64,000 nucleotides of DNA from Streptococcus sp. 29892. GTDB taxonomy: Bacteria; Bacillota; Bacilli; Lactobacillales; Streptococcaceae. The stretch covers positions 896,001-960,000 of the forward strand of contig NZ_CP118734.1 of the NCBI RefSeq assembly GCF_032594935.1. Direction: 5' to 3'. Position numbers and translations under genes: made by a program. Under the pieces are notes generated by a model that had not been told where the DNA came from, ran no database searches, and saw nothing but the letters and a program-made list of their open reading frames with translations. Positions 1 through 7,836 of the stretch are shown here, in pieces (position 1 is the stretch's first letter; each line of letters opens with the position of its first letter).

Positions 1-2
1 TA

Positions 3-2561
3 ACTCTGGATAAGGCACAGGCAGACCATGAAACTGCTTACTACAATATGGAGAAAATCCTTCCATTCTACAACAAGGAACTCCTTGTTTACTATGGAAA
101 TAAGATTGCGACAGATGACAAACTCAACAGAGTTCGTTTGCTTGATGTTGTTCCAATGAAGAATGATGCCTTTATAGCAGATGTGCATACTGAAAAAGCT
201 AATATCAACAGAATCATGCTCCATTATGCGGATGGAACGGTGGATTATAAGGCGGTTTCATACCTTGAAGATTTCAAGAATAACCATGTGGTAGAATACA
301 CCATTGCTGGTACGGACTTGATTTACACGCCGGAGTCCTTCTTGAATGATAGAAGTTCTCTTGTAAATGATTTGGTAAGCAGCTTGTCTACAGTGGTTCT
401 GGATTCAGATGCTATGAAAGCCGTTGTCAATTATCCAACTAAATTGGATGCCAACCGACAAACTGGGACAGCAAAAGATTTCTACTTTGGCGAAAGTTTT
501 GACCAAGTTAAGGCTAACCTAGAGAGTAATGTACGTAAGATTTTGGTTGCTAGCCTAAACGGTCAAGGTCAGGCAGCGGAAGATTATATTAAAGAGAAAA
601 TTACCAATAATAAGGAAGCCTTTCTTCTCGGTTTGACCTACTTGAACCGTTGGTATGATATCAATTACGGGGATGTGAATACCAAAGAATTGACCATTTT
701 TGAGCCTGATTTCTTCGGAAATGATGCTGCCTCTGCCTTGGATATGATTTTGGCAATTGGCAATGGTGGCTATGAGGTTCTTCGTGCCCATAACAACGTA
801 ACGACCTACTCATCCATTATTGGTAAGCAAAATAACAAGGCTAGTCTATTCGACATGGTGGAAGCCTACCGTAAACTCTTCTTGCCAAATCTATCAGACA
901 ATGACTGGTTTAAACAAACAACCAAGGCCTATATTGTTGAGAGTAAATCACAGGTTGCAGAAGCGGCAGCCAAGCAAGAAAGTGCTGAGAAACATAGCAA
1001 GTACGCACTTGCTGTTTACGATAAGATTACCAATCCAGCTTGGGAATACCGTCAGATGCTCTTGCCTCTATTGACCCTGCCGCAAGAGGACATCTTCATC
1101 ATCAGCAACATGAACACCTTAGCAGTAGGTTCCTATGAACATTATGTAGATGACTATAAAGATCCTGTCAAGCGAGATAGTGTCCGTCAGTTGGTCGATA
1201 AGGCGGCTGAAATGCAGCGGGACAATGCTGACTTCTGGTATAAGATCCTTGATGAAGAAAATCGTGACAAGCTCTTCCGCACAGTGCTAAATAATGAAGG
1301 CTTCCTAATGAATGGCCCAGATGGTCAGAAAGTCTATCGTAATTTACTCGCCGATGTGGATGCTATTCAAGATTACTATGGCCCGATTAACAAGTGGTAT
1401 GCAGAGGGTGGAACCAAAACTGCCTATGCAAACGGAAAAGAAACCTTCTATGTCCTCTATAATATGCTAGACAATTATGGGACAACTCTCTATACCCATG
1501 AAATGGTGCATAACCAGGATGGAAGTACCTATCTTAAAGGATATGGTCGCCGGATGGGACAAGGAATGGAAGTATATGCAGATGGCTTGCTCCAAAACGT
1601 ATCTTCTGTCGATCGAACAATCCTTGGTTTCAATGCTGTCTTCAATAGTGACGCTGCTAATCGTGTGCACGTCGGAGATCCGACTGCTCGTTTCAACAGC
1701 GAAGCGGACTTTAACCAGTATTTCCACAATCAATTTGATGTTCTCTATCTACTAGACTACATCGAAGGAATGACTGTCCTTGAAAAGCCCAATACCGTTA
1801 AGAAGGACTGGTTCCTCAAACTGGAAAATTACTACATTCAAGAAAATGGCAAAGATACCCATGCTGGTAACCGAATGGCGACCCTGACAGAGGAAGATGC
1901 TGCTAAATTGACTACGTTTGATGACCTAATCAATGGAAGTATCATTGATCGCTATGGCTATCAAAGTGCTAAATACGACCAAAACTTACAACGTAATGGC
2001 TACTACAGCGTTCCGATGTTTGCAGGTAACTATTCAGCCTTGTCTAATCCAAATGGCTCACCAGGTGACTTTATGTTCCGTCGCATGGCCTTTGAGCTAA
2101 TTGCTGCCAAAGGTTACACAGATGGTTTCATACCATATGCATCTAATCAGTTGTCTGATTATGCCATGAGCCAAAACTCTATTACTTATGATACGTGGAA
2201 CAAGAAAAATACAGGCTTGATTACAGATAAACACGTCTTTGACCAAGTCTTTAATGGCCAGTATGCAAGTTGGGAAGAGTTCAAGAAAGCCATGTTTATG
2301 GAGCGTGTGGATAAGGCCCAAGCAGGTAAATTGAAACCATTCACTATTCAGTATGAATTAGGTGTTGCAAACTCAACGAAAGAAGTAAGTATTGCGAGCT
2401 ATGATGACCTTCAAAGATTGATTAGAGAAGCGATTGATGCGGATATTGAAAATAAATCCTATGGTAGCGATAAGAGCCGATTATCAACTTTGAAAATCAA
2501 GATTTATCAAGCCTTGATGCAATCAACAAACGACTTTAGAACATCTATTTTCAATCCATAA
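3..2561 (+). CDS. Zinc metalloprotease, M26/Zmp family, C-terminal part (5' end outside window)
   Basis: The frame is open from the window edge, so this is the C-terminal ~850 residues of a larger protein. The zinc signature HEMVH (codons 1497-1511) is followed about 20 residues later by GMEVYADG, which supplies the third ligand Glu, as in streptococcal ZmpB/ZmpC/IgA1-protease-type peptidases. These are large surface enzymes whose N-terminal sorting and repeat regions would lie upstream. A rho-independent terminator follows directly. It is not part of the B12 block and probably marks the older chromosome on the left. The exact Zmp subtype and substrate cannot be told from this half. Confidence 0.85.
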   Translation, partial: TLDKAQADHETAYYNMEKILPFYNKELLVYYGNKIATDDKLNRVRLLDVVPMKNDAFIADVHTEKANINRIMLHYADGTVDYKAVSYLEDFKNNHVVEYTIAGTDLIYTPESFLNDRSSLVNDLVSSLSTVVLDSDAMKAVVNYPTKLDANRQTGTAKDFYFGESFDQVKANLESNVRKILVASLNGQGQAAEDYIKEKITNNKEAFLLGLTYLNRWYDINYGDVNTKELTIFEPDFFGNDAASALDMILAIGNGGYEVLRAHNNVTTYSSIIGKQNNKASLFDMVEAYRKLFLPNLSDNDWFKQTTKAYIVESKSQVAEAAAKQESAEKHSKYALAVYDKITNPAWEYRQMLLPLLTLPQEDIFIISNMNTLAVGSYEHYVDDYKDPVKRDSVRQLVDKAAEMQRDNADFWYKILDEENRDKLFRTVLNNEGFLMNGPDGQKVYRNLLADVDAIQDYYGPINKWYAEGGTKTAYANGKETFYVLYNMLDNYGTTLYTHEMVHNQDGSTYLKGYGRRMGQGMEVYADGLLQNVSSVDRTILGFNAVFNSDAANRVHVGDPTARFNSEADFNQYFHNQFDVLYLLDYIEGMTVLEKPNTVKKDWFLKLENYYIQENGKDTHAGNRMATLTEEDAAKLTTFDDLINGSIIDRYGYQSAKYDQNLQRNGYYSVPMFAGNYSALSNPNGSPGDFMFRRMAFELIAAKGYTDGFIPYASNQLSDYAMSQNSITYDTWNKKNTGLITDKHVFDQVFNGQYASWEEFKKAMFMERVDKAQAGKLKPFTIQYELGVANSTKEVSIASYDDLQRLIREAIDADIENKSYGSDKSRLSTLKIKIYQALMQSTNDFRTSIFNP

Positions 2562-2567
2562 TCTATT

Positions 2568-2600
2568 GAAAGAAGTCAACCCAGGTTGGCTTCTTTTTCT
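2568..2600 (+). terminator. Intrinsic terminator of the metalloprotease gene
   Basis: GAAGTCAACC and GGTTGGCTTC form a ten-pair stem (one T-G pair) with a two-base apex, followed by a T-rich tail. It lies a few bases past the stop codon. Confidence 0.85.
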
Positions 2601-2679
2601 TATTTTTAGATAGATTATTTCGAGCTTTGGGTTTGGAATAGTAAATATTAAAATTGTTTATACAATTCAAGCAAAACCC

Positions 2680-2710
2680 TTGAAAAATGAGGGGGGGGGG
2701 GTGATATACT
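2680..2710 (+). promoter_or_regulatory. Candidate promoter with a G11 tract as spacer
   Basis: TTGAAA (2680-2685) and TATACT (2705-2710, preceded by TGA as an extended -10) are separated by 19 bases that contain eleven consecutive G (2691-2701). Losing two G would give the ideal 17-base spacer. This geometry suits slipped-strand phase variation of promoter strength. No protein gene follows before the terminator at 3037-3097, so the product would be a non-coding RNA of about 380 bases or a read-through transcript. Confidence 0.4.
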
Positions 2711-3036
2711 AGTAGTGGTATTTTATATATCGTCCTTTCTAGCTAGGGTAAAAGCTGCAAGATTGTCTACTAGAAAATGATTGTTTACCAATCAAATGAT
2801 TTATTAAAGATAACTCTCCCCCCCAAAAAAATCTAACTATCACTAAGAAAATTTTATCAGGAAAATAATTGGTTTCTTGTAGATTTTTTGCAGAAAATGG
2901 CAGGGTCAATCTAGCCTAGATGGACCCTATCAAACCTAGCGAAGATAAGTAGCTCTTATTCAGATGTGACTAGTAGTTATAATGGAAGAGCTTGTAATTT
3001 GGTACGATTTACAATAAAATCCAATTTAATGAAAGT
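2711..3036. other. Non-coding stretch, no gene recognised
   Basis: No convincing reading frame. It holds a C7 tract (2818-2824) that could pair with the upstream G tract, and an imperfect hairpin at 2902-2928 (AGGGTC..GACCCT arms, one mismatch, no T tail). It also holds a segment near 2931-2949 that is nearly the same as part of the minus-strand small-RNA promoter region near 36138-36157. A possible -10 TATAAT with a poor -35 is present near 2980. Confidence 0.4.
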
Positions 3037-3097
3037 AAAAGGCTCTCTATTCTCCAGTCAGGTATTGCTGTCTTGGTAAGGAAGAGCCTTTTTATCT
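3037..3097 (+). terminator. Long-loop intrinsic terminator
   Basis: AAAAGGCTCT (3037-3046) pairs with the complementary AGAGCCTTTTT arm (3083-3093) across a loop of about 36 bases and ends in a T-rich run. It would end any transcript begun in the preceding non-coding stretch. Confidence 0.6.
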
Positions 3098-3124
3098 TGT
3101 TAATACCATGTAGAATGATATAAT
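3097..3124 (+). promoter_or_regulatory. Promoter of the GNAT gene
   Basis: TTGTTA (3097-3102), a 16-base spacer and TATAAT (3119-3124), about 33 bases before the start codon at 3158. Confidence 0.6.
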
Positions 3125-3157
3125 ATAAAATGTACTCTTAAAAGTTTGAGGTAGTAT

Positions 3158-3664
3158 ATGTTTATCAAAGATATGGAAACCGAGAAGGAAATTCAAGGCA
3201 AGGCTTATGTTCATTGGAAGGCTTGGCAGGAGGCCTATGCTGATTTGTTACCGCAGGATTTTCTCCAAAAGACCTACACCTTGGAACGGTGTCAAGACTG
3301 GGCTGTCCGTTATCCTCAAAATATCCTGGTGGCACTGGTGGATGAGCAGGTGGTTGGCTTTGCCTGTTACGGTGCCAGCAGTCAGGAAGATTTACAGAGG
3401 GCTGGCGAGCTTTATGCCCTTTATGTACTGGCGGATTATTACGATCAAGGAATTGGCTACCGGCTTATGCAGGCGGCCTTGGAAAAATTGCAGAGCTACC
3501 ATCGGGTTTCTCTTTGGGTATTGGAGGGGAATGCGCGTGCGATTGCCTTTTATGAAAAGGTTGGCTTCCGTTTTGATGGTCTAAAGAAAATTGTCAATCT
3601 AGGAGCAGAGCGAATAGAATACCGAATGGTCTTAGAATTACCAGGTGGAAATTCAAAAGAATAA
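3158..3664 (+). CDS. GNAT-family N-acetyltransferase
   Basis: A 168-residue protein with the GNAT fold. The acetyl-CoA binding segment is DYYDQGIGYRLM (about 92-103), matching the Q/RxxGxG/A pattern, and the C-terminal NARAIAFYEKVGFRFDG is the usual motif B. It is expected to acetylate a small molecule or protein amine; the substrate cannot be inferred. GAGGT lies before the ATG. It is a single gene with its own promoter and sits outside the B12 block. Confidence 0.85.
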   Translation: MFIKDMETEKEIQGKAYVHWKAWQEAYADLLPQDFLQKTYTLERCQDWAVRYPQNILVALVDEQVVGFACYGASSQEDLQRAGELYALYVLADYYDQGIGYRLMQAALEKLQSYHRVSLWVLEGNARAIAFYEKVGFRFDGLKKIVNLGAERIEYRMVLELPGGNSKE

Positions 3665-3675
3665 TATAACAAATA

Positions 3676-3704
3676 TTGAATAACCCGCTTTGATGTGCTA
3701 TAAT
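3676..3704 (+). promoter_or_regulatory. Promoter of the mutarotase-like gene
   Basis: TTGAAT (3676-3681), a 17-base spacer and TATAAT (3699-3704), with TGC just before the -10. The start codon is at 3729. Confidence 0.7.
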
Positions 3705-3728
3705 AAGGCTGAATCAAGGAGGGTTTTT

Positions 3729-4634
3729 ATGATTTTACTGACCAATAATCGTTTACGTGTTGAAATTTCTGAACCAGGCGAACGGCCAAATGATACTTTT
3801 CGTTTTGATCGAGCAGGCTTTATTTCAGATGTTACACTGGATGGCGATACACACTTTGGTGCTAATGAGCCTATGAACCTACGGCATTTATCGTCTGGTG
3901 GTAGAGGGCTGTGCTGCGAATTTTCAGGAGATTTTTCTGCTGGGGCTCAAGTTGGTGACTATTTCCCTAAATTAGGTGTGGGCTTGATTAAGCAGGATAG
4001 TGAACTAGGTTACCAATTTGCCCATAAATACGATGAGGTCATTCCCTATCCTGTCACCTACAGCCATACGGAAACTTCTGCTACATTTTTTACAGAAGCG
4101 GTAGCTTGTTTGGGAATTGCTGCTGAGATTGAAAAGACTATTCGGATCGAGGAGAATGCTCTTATTTTAGAAGCCACAATCACCAATGTTGGCGACAAGG
4201 CATTTGAAACAGAAGAATATTGCCATAATTTCTTGAGTATCGACGGTATGGCTATTTCACCGGATTACCATCTGGACTTGCCAGATATGAATGATCTGGG
4301 TCATGATCGCTTAGAAGGTTTTGGTGGCTATGACCATAACAACTTTATTGCGGATGGGAAGGCCATCACCTTCGAAAAATGTGAAACGGATGTTTCCCTC
4401 AGTGTTCTTAGCACCGATAAGGCAAACCTCGGTGATACATTTACTTGGAAACTCAGTCATAAGGGAGCTCAAGCAAGTATTACAGGTATTGATAGTGTCA
4501 AACCGACCAGCTTACTCCTATGGGCGACAGACCACATTGTCAGTCCAGAAATTATTCAGACCATTAGGCTTTCGCCGGGGCAAAGTCATAGTTGGACCCG
4601 TCGCTGGGTTTTTGAAGCCAATCCTCGTTGGTAG
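3729..4634 (+). CDS. Aldose 1-epimerase (mutarotase)-like protein
   Basis: About 301 residues. I chose the ATG at 3729 because AAGGAGGG (3717-3723) lies just before it, although the frame stays open further upstream. The sequence resembles the galactose-mutarotase-like beta-sandwich family. Signs of this are the N-terminal NNRLRVEISEPG strand pattern, the LRHLSSGGRG segment and the central EEYCHNFLSIDG. Proteins of this group act on or bind sugars; which sugar is unclear. It has its own promoter and terminator. Confidence 0.65.
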   Translation: MILLTNNRLRVEISEPGERPNDTFRFDRAGFISDVTLDGDTHFGANEPMNLRHLSSGGRGLCCEFSGDFSAGAQVGDYFPKLGVGLIKQDSELGYQFAHKYDEVIPYPVTYSHTETSATFFTEAVACLGIAAEIEKTIRIEENALILEATITNVGDKAFETEEYCHNFLSIDGMAISPDYHLDLPDMNDLGHDRLEGFGGYDHNNFIADGKAITFEKCETDVSLSVLSTDKANLGDTFTWKLSHKGAQASITGIDSVKPTSLLLWATDHIVSPEIIQTIRLSPGQSHSWTRRWVFEANPRW

Positions 4635-4642
4635 TGTTCAGT

Positions 4643-4669
4643 CAAGGCTAGTCGGCCTTGGCTTTTTTT
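4643..4669 (+). terminator. Intrinsic terminator after the mutarotase-like gene
   Basis: CAAGGC and GCCTTG arms with a short loop, followed by seven T. Confidence 0.85.
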
Positions 4670-4753
4670 GATAGAATAGATGTACTTGGTTTCTATTGTT
4701 GTTTGTGACAGAGAAAAATTGATTGACTGATTTGTTTTGAAATGTAAGGAGTT

Positions 4754-5224
4754 ATGATGGCTAGAAAAGAAATGGTCACACTGACCAATATGTGTTTGAT
4801 TGAGGATAAAGATGGGAATGTAGTAGTGCAAATTCGGGATCCTGAACGCTATCGTTGGGCCGGAGTTGCATTCCCAGGTGGTCATATAGAAGAACGTGAA
4901 AATTTCCATGACTCTGTTGTTCGCGAAGTTGAGGAAGAAACGGGATTGACCATTACAAATGCTCGCTTGGTTGGTGTCAAACATTGGCCTGATAAGGAAG
5001 GCCATCGCTATCTAGTTTTTCTCTATAAGGCAACGGAGTTCACTGGCACTCTTCATTCAACGGAAGAGGGGGAAGTGCGGTGGGTCAAGAAATCGGCCCT
5101 TCCTCAGATGAATTTGGCCTATGACTTGTTAGAAATCCTGAAGGTTATGGATAATCCTGAATTGTCTGAGTTCTTTTACACCCAAAAAGGAAGCGATGGG
5201 GATTGGGATAGGAATTTTAGGTAG
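4754..5224 (+). CDS. Nudix hydrolase (MutT/8-oxo-dGTPase-like)
   Basis: A 156-residue protein with a complete Nudix box: GGHIEER-E then REVEEETGL (about residues 37-60), matching GX5EX7REUXEEXGU. These residues bind Mg2+ and hydrolyse a nucleoside diphosphate linked to another moiety. The N-terminal half (TLTNMCLIEDKDGNVVVQ) resembles the MutT-type 8-oxo-dGTP group common in streptococci. AAGGAG lies at the ideal distance from the first ATG. It is a stand-alone gene just left of the B12 block. Confidence 0.85.
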   Translation: MMARKEMVTLTNMCLIEDKDGNVVVQIRDPERYRWAGVAFPGGHIEERENFHDSVVREVEEETGLTITNARLVGVKHWPDKEGHRYLVFLYKATEFTGTLHSTEEGEVRWVKKSALPQMNLAYDLLEILKVMDNPELSEFFYTQKGSDGDWDRNFR

Positions 5225-5243
5225 GGTTGCTTGATTTTTTGAG

Positions 5244-5272
5244 TTGACGAAGACTTGAATATAGTATATACT
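5244..5272 (+). promoter_or_regulatory. Promoter of the pduV-cobD-pduX-cobT-pduO run
   Basis: TTGACG (5244-5249), an exact 17-base spacer and TATACT (5267-5272). The predicted transcript begins near 5280 and enters the dual-hairpin leader. Confidence 0.8.
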
Positions 5273-5291
5273 ATACTTGTTAATATATAAA

Positions 5292-5358
5292 AGGCAAAGG
5301 GGCCTGTTGTTCGCAATGAAGCGGAAGTTTTGGAACAACGGGCTAACTTTGCCTTTTT
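5292..5358 (+). promoter_or_regulatory. Dual-hairpin antiterminator/terminator leader (EutV/ANTAR target) no. 1
   Basis: Hairpin P1 is AGGC-AAAGGG-GCCT (5292-5305). Hairpin P2 is TTCGC-AATGAA-GCGGA (5310-5325). Both have six-base loops with A at position 1 and G at position 4, the feature known to be recognised by EutV. P2 also fits the core GCAANGRRGC. The competing terminator uses AAAAGGCAAAG (5289-5299) against CTTTGCCTTTTT (5347-5358), with inner pairing of GTTGTTC (5306-5312) and GAACAAC (5333-5339), so P1 and P2 cannot coexist with it. Binding of the ANTAR protein should allow read-through into the cobalamin genes. Confidence 0.8.
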
Positions 5359-5422
5359 ATTTCTAATAGTATTTTAGGAAATTGAATTTCCCCTTTGACA
5401 AATAGCTTGAAAGGATGATTGT

Positions 5423-5872
5423 ATGGGACTTGAATCAAAAAAAATTATGTTTGTAGGCCCAGTAGGTGTTGGGAAAACGACACTAACACAACGTTTGAAG
5501 GGGCTTGATATCACCTATTTTAAAACACAAGCTATCCAATTTTATGATTCTATCATTGATACACCTGGTGAATTTTTACAACATAGACGATACTACAATG
5601 CTTTATCTGTAACAGCTGCAGAGGCAGAAGTGATAGGCTTACTAGCTTCAGCAACAGCCACAATGCAGACTTTTCCACAAGGATTCTCTTCTTTGTTTAA
5701 CAAACCAGTGATTGGCATTATCACCAAGGTTGATTTAGTAACAGACCCTAGCAGCCTTGAGAAAGCTAGAGCACAATTACGTGCAGCAGGTGCCAAGGAA
5801 ATCTTTGAGGTGTCTTTAGAGGATAATACAGGTATTGAAGCGATTCAATACTATTTGACAAAGGAAAGTTGA
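5423..5872 (+). CDS. pduV: PduV/EutP-family small GTPase-like protein
   Basis: A 149-residue P-loop protein with Walker A GPVGVGKT (12-19), DTPGE (46-50) and TKVD (101-104), the G1, G3 and G4 motifs of the EutP/PduV family. In Salmonella PduV is associated with the outside of Pdu microcompartments; its exact role is unsettled. Here it opens a run of cobalamin genes, not the shell genes, and lies behind an ANTAR-controlled leader. AAAGGATG precedes the ATG. Whether it is better named eutP cannot be decided. Confidence 0.8.
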   Translation: MGLESKKIMFVGPVGVGKTTLTQRLKGLDITYFKTQAIQFYDSIIDTPGEFLQHRRYYNALSVTAAEAEVIGLLASATATMQTFPQGFSSLFNKPVIGIITKVDLVTDPSSLEKARAQLRAAGAKEIFEVSLEDNTGIEAIQYYLTKES

Positions 5873-5881
5873 GGTGATGGG

Positions 5882-6976
5882 ATGAAGGTAGAACATGGAG
5901 GAAACATGAATCAGCTTGCCTCTGATTTTGGTTTTCGCCCAGAGGATTGCTTAGATTTTTCTGCTAATATCAATCCATTAGGTCTTTCAGAAAAAGTAAA
6001 ATCAAAGATAATAGAAACTTTAGATAGCTTAGTTCACTACCCTGATGTGACCTACTCACAGTCCAAGGCAGCCTTGGCTGAATATCATTCTTGTCCGACC
6101 CAGCAAATCCTTCTATCGAACGGGGCAGTAGAAATCTTTTATGAATTGGCTAGGTATGTGAAGCCAAAGAAGATACTGCTTTTAAGTCCGACATTTATGG
6201 AGTATGAAAAAGCATTTAAGCAGGTTGGTTCAGATATTATATATCATGTATTAGAAGGACCTCATTACAGTTGGACGTTTGAATCCATCTTACCTAACTT
6301 GGAAAACCTATCATCTGGAGATTTGGTATTGATTTGTAATCCAAATAACCCAACAGGGACCTTGGTACCAACGGATACATTATTATTGGTAGCAGAATTT
6401 CTTCGACTAAAAGGAGCCTATTTGGTCCTTGACGAAGCCTTTATGGATTTTCTTACTGATAGTGATGCCTATTCCATGGTGGCTCATTTGAAGGATTATC
6501 AAAATGTCATTGTTGTTCGGTCTTTGACAAAATTTTATGCTATTCCTGGCTTGAGGTTGGGCTATGCCTTATCAAGTAATACAGAATTGATTGCTGCTAT
6601 TGATGAAATGCGACCACCTTGGACCATCAATGCTTTGGCAGATGCTTTAGCACCTGTTATTCTCAAGGATGACCAGTATCACCGTGCCACAGAAGAGTGG
6701 CTCAAGAGTGAGCAGGAATTCCTTTATAAAGAATTGACTGCTTTGCCCGATTTGCAAGTCTTGCCACCGACTGTCAATTACATTTTCTTTGAATACGAGG
6801 GAAATGAAAGTCTGAGAGAGCTTTTAATACAAGAAAAAATATTTATTCGTTCCTGCCATAATTACCATCATCTGAACGACCGCCACTATCGAGTAGCCAT
6901 TCGATCAAGAGAGGAAAATTGTCGTTTGATTGAGGCTTTTAGATCTGTGTTAGGAAAGTGTGATGGCCATGTCTAG
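5882..6976 (+). CDS. cobD: L-threonine-O-3-phosphate decarboxylase
   Basis: A 364-residue class I/II PLP enzyme. The N-terminal HGGN and FSANINPLG stretches are typical of CobD, and the PLP lysine is K217 in SLTKFYAIPGLRLGY. CobD makes (R)-1-amino-2-propanol O-2-phosphate, the linker attached to cobyric acid by CbiB. pduX next door supplies the threonine phosphate substrate. GAGGTGAT at the end of the previous gene serves as ribosome site. The end overlaps the start of pduX, which points to translational coupling. Confidence 0.92.
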   Translation: MKVEHGGNMNQLASDFGFRPEDCLDFSANINPLGLSEKVKSKIIETLDSLVHYPDVTYSQSKAALAEYHSCPTQQILLSNGAVEIFYELARYVKPKKILLLSPTFMEYEKAFKQVGSDIIYHVLEGPHYSWTFESILPNLENLSSGDLVLICNPNNPTGTLVPTDTLLLVAEFLRLKGAYLVLDEAFMDFLTDSDAYSMVAHLKDYQNVIVVRSLTKFYAIPGLRLGYALSSNTELIAAIDEMRPPWTINALADALAPVILKDDQYHRATEEWLKSEQEFLYKELTALPDLQVLPPTVNYIFFEYEGNESLRELLIQEKIFIRSCHNYHHLNDRHYRVAIRSREENCRLIEAFRSVLGKCDGHV

Positions 6977-7835
6977 GAACAAATGGTTTTCCTGTCCAGG
7001 TTCATGTGGGGAATTGTTTCAGGGTGTTAAGGATGGTCAAGAATTTTTGCTGACTTACGGTATCAATCGCAAGTCCTATGCAAGGCTTATCAGAGAGGAG
7101 GAAGAAACGGAATTTGCAATAGGAGAAAAGGTTGTCAAGGTCTTGGATTATCTTGATCCGATAGAGGATGGATGGAAGCTAGAAAAGAAGTCCAGTCTTC
7201 CAATCGGTAAAGGAATGTCCAGTAGCACGGCAGATATGCTGGCAAGCCTACAAGCCTTAGCCTATGTTCAAAATAGGCATTTGACTGCTGAAGAAGTGAC
7301 CAAGTTCTGTTGTCAGATTGAGCCAACAGATTCGATTGCCTTTGCTGACTGGACGGTCATCAATCCCTTGAGCGGTCAGATACTGTTTCAGACGGATTGG
7401 AAACCAGAACTTTATGTCTATATTCTAGAACCTAGAAAGACCGAGTGGACAGTTGAGTTAGCTAGAATGACAGAATGTCCTACTTATCCAGTCCAAGCAT
7501 CAGAAGGGTTATTGGAAATGTTTCAGCAGGCATGTCAGTCAAAAAATGAACTTCTTTTGGGTCAGATTGCGACAGCAAGTGCCCTATTAAACAACACTCG
7601 GCTACCAAAGCCTTATTTGGCGGACATAATAACCCTGGTGAATCAATTAGGTTTACTTGGAGTTAACGTCGCTCACAGCGGAACGGTAGTGGGAATATTG
7701 ATGACTAAAAGTCAATTACCATTGATATCAGTTATCGAAGCAAATTTTTCTAAGGGAGAAATTGGTAAGTATTATGACCAACGCTATCTTTCAAGGATTT
7801 GTTTCGAAGGTGTTAAAAGGGTGAAAGGAGGTTAA
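6963..7835 (+). CDS. pduX: L-threonine kinase (GHMP family)
   Basis: About 290 residues. The N-terminus SCPGSCGELFQG and the GHMP ATP-binding loop PIGKGMSSST (about 80-89) identify PduX, which phosphorylates L-threonine to the CobD substrate. Start candidates are GTG 6960, ATG 6963 and ATG 6969. I prefer 6963, seven bases after AGGA, overlapping the cobD stop. The cobD-pduX pair makes the nucleotide-loop linker without needing imported aminopropanol. Confidence 0.9.
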   Translation: MAMSRNKWFSCPGSCGELFQGVKDGQEFLLTYGINRKSYARLIREEEETEFAIGEKVVKVLDYLDPIEDGWKLEKKSSLPIGKGMSSSTADMLASLQALAYVQNRHLTAEEVTKFCCQIEPTDSIAFADWTVINPLSGQILFQTDWKPELYVYILEPRKTEWTVELARMTECPTYPVQASEGLLEMFQQACQSKNELLLGQIATASALLNNTRLPKPYLADIITLVNQLGLLGVNVAHSGTVVGILMTKSQLPLISVIEANFSKGEIGKYYDQRYLSRICFEGVKRVKGG

Positions 7836-7836
7836 G

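Noticed and set aside
2691..2701. G11 tract as a pure sequencing artefact
   Set aside because: Its length may be misread, but a long G tract between a good -35 and -10 is plausible biology, so it is kept as a finding with that caution.
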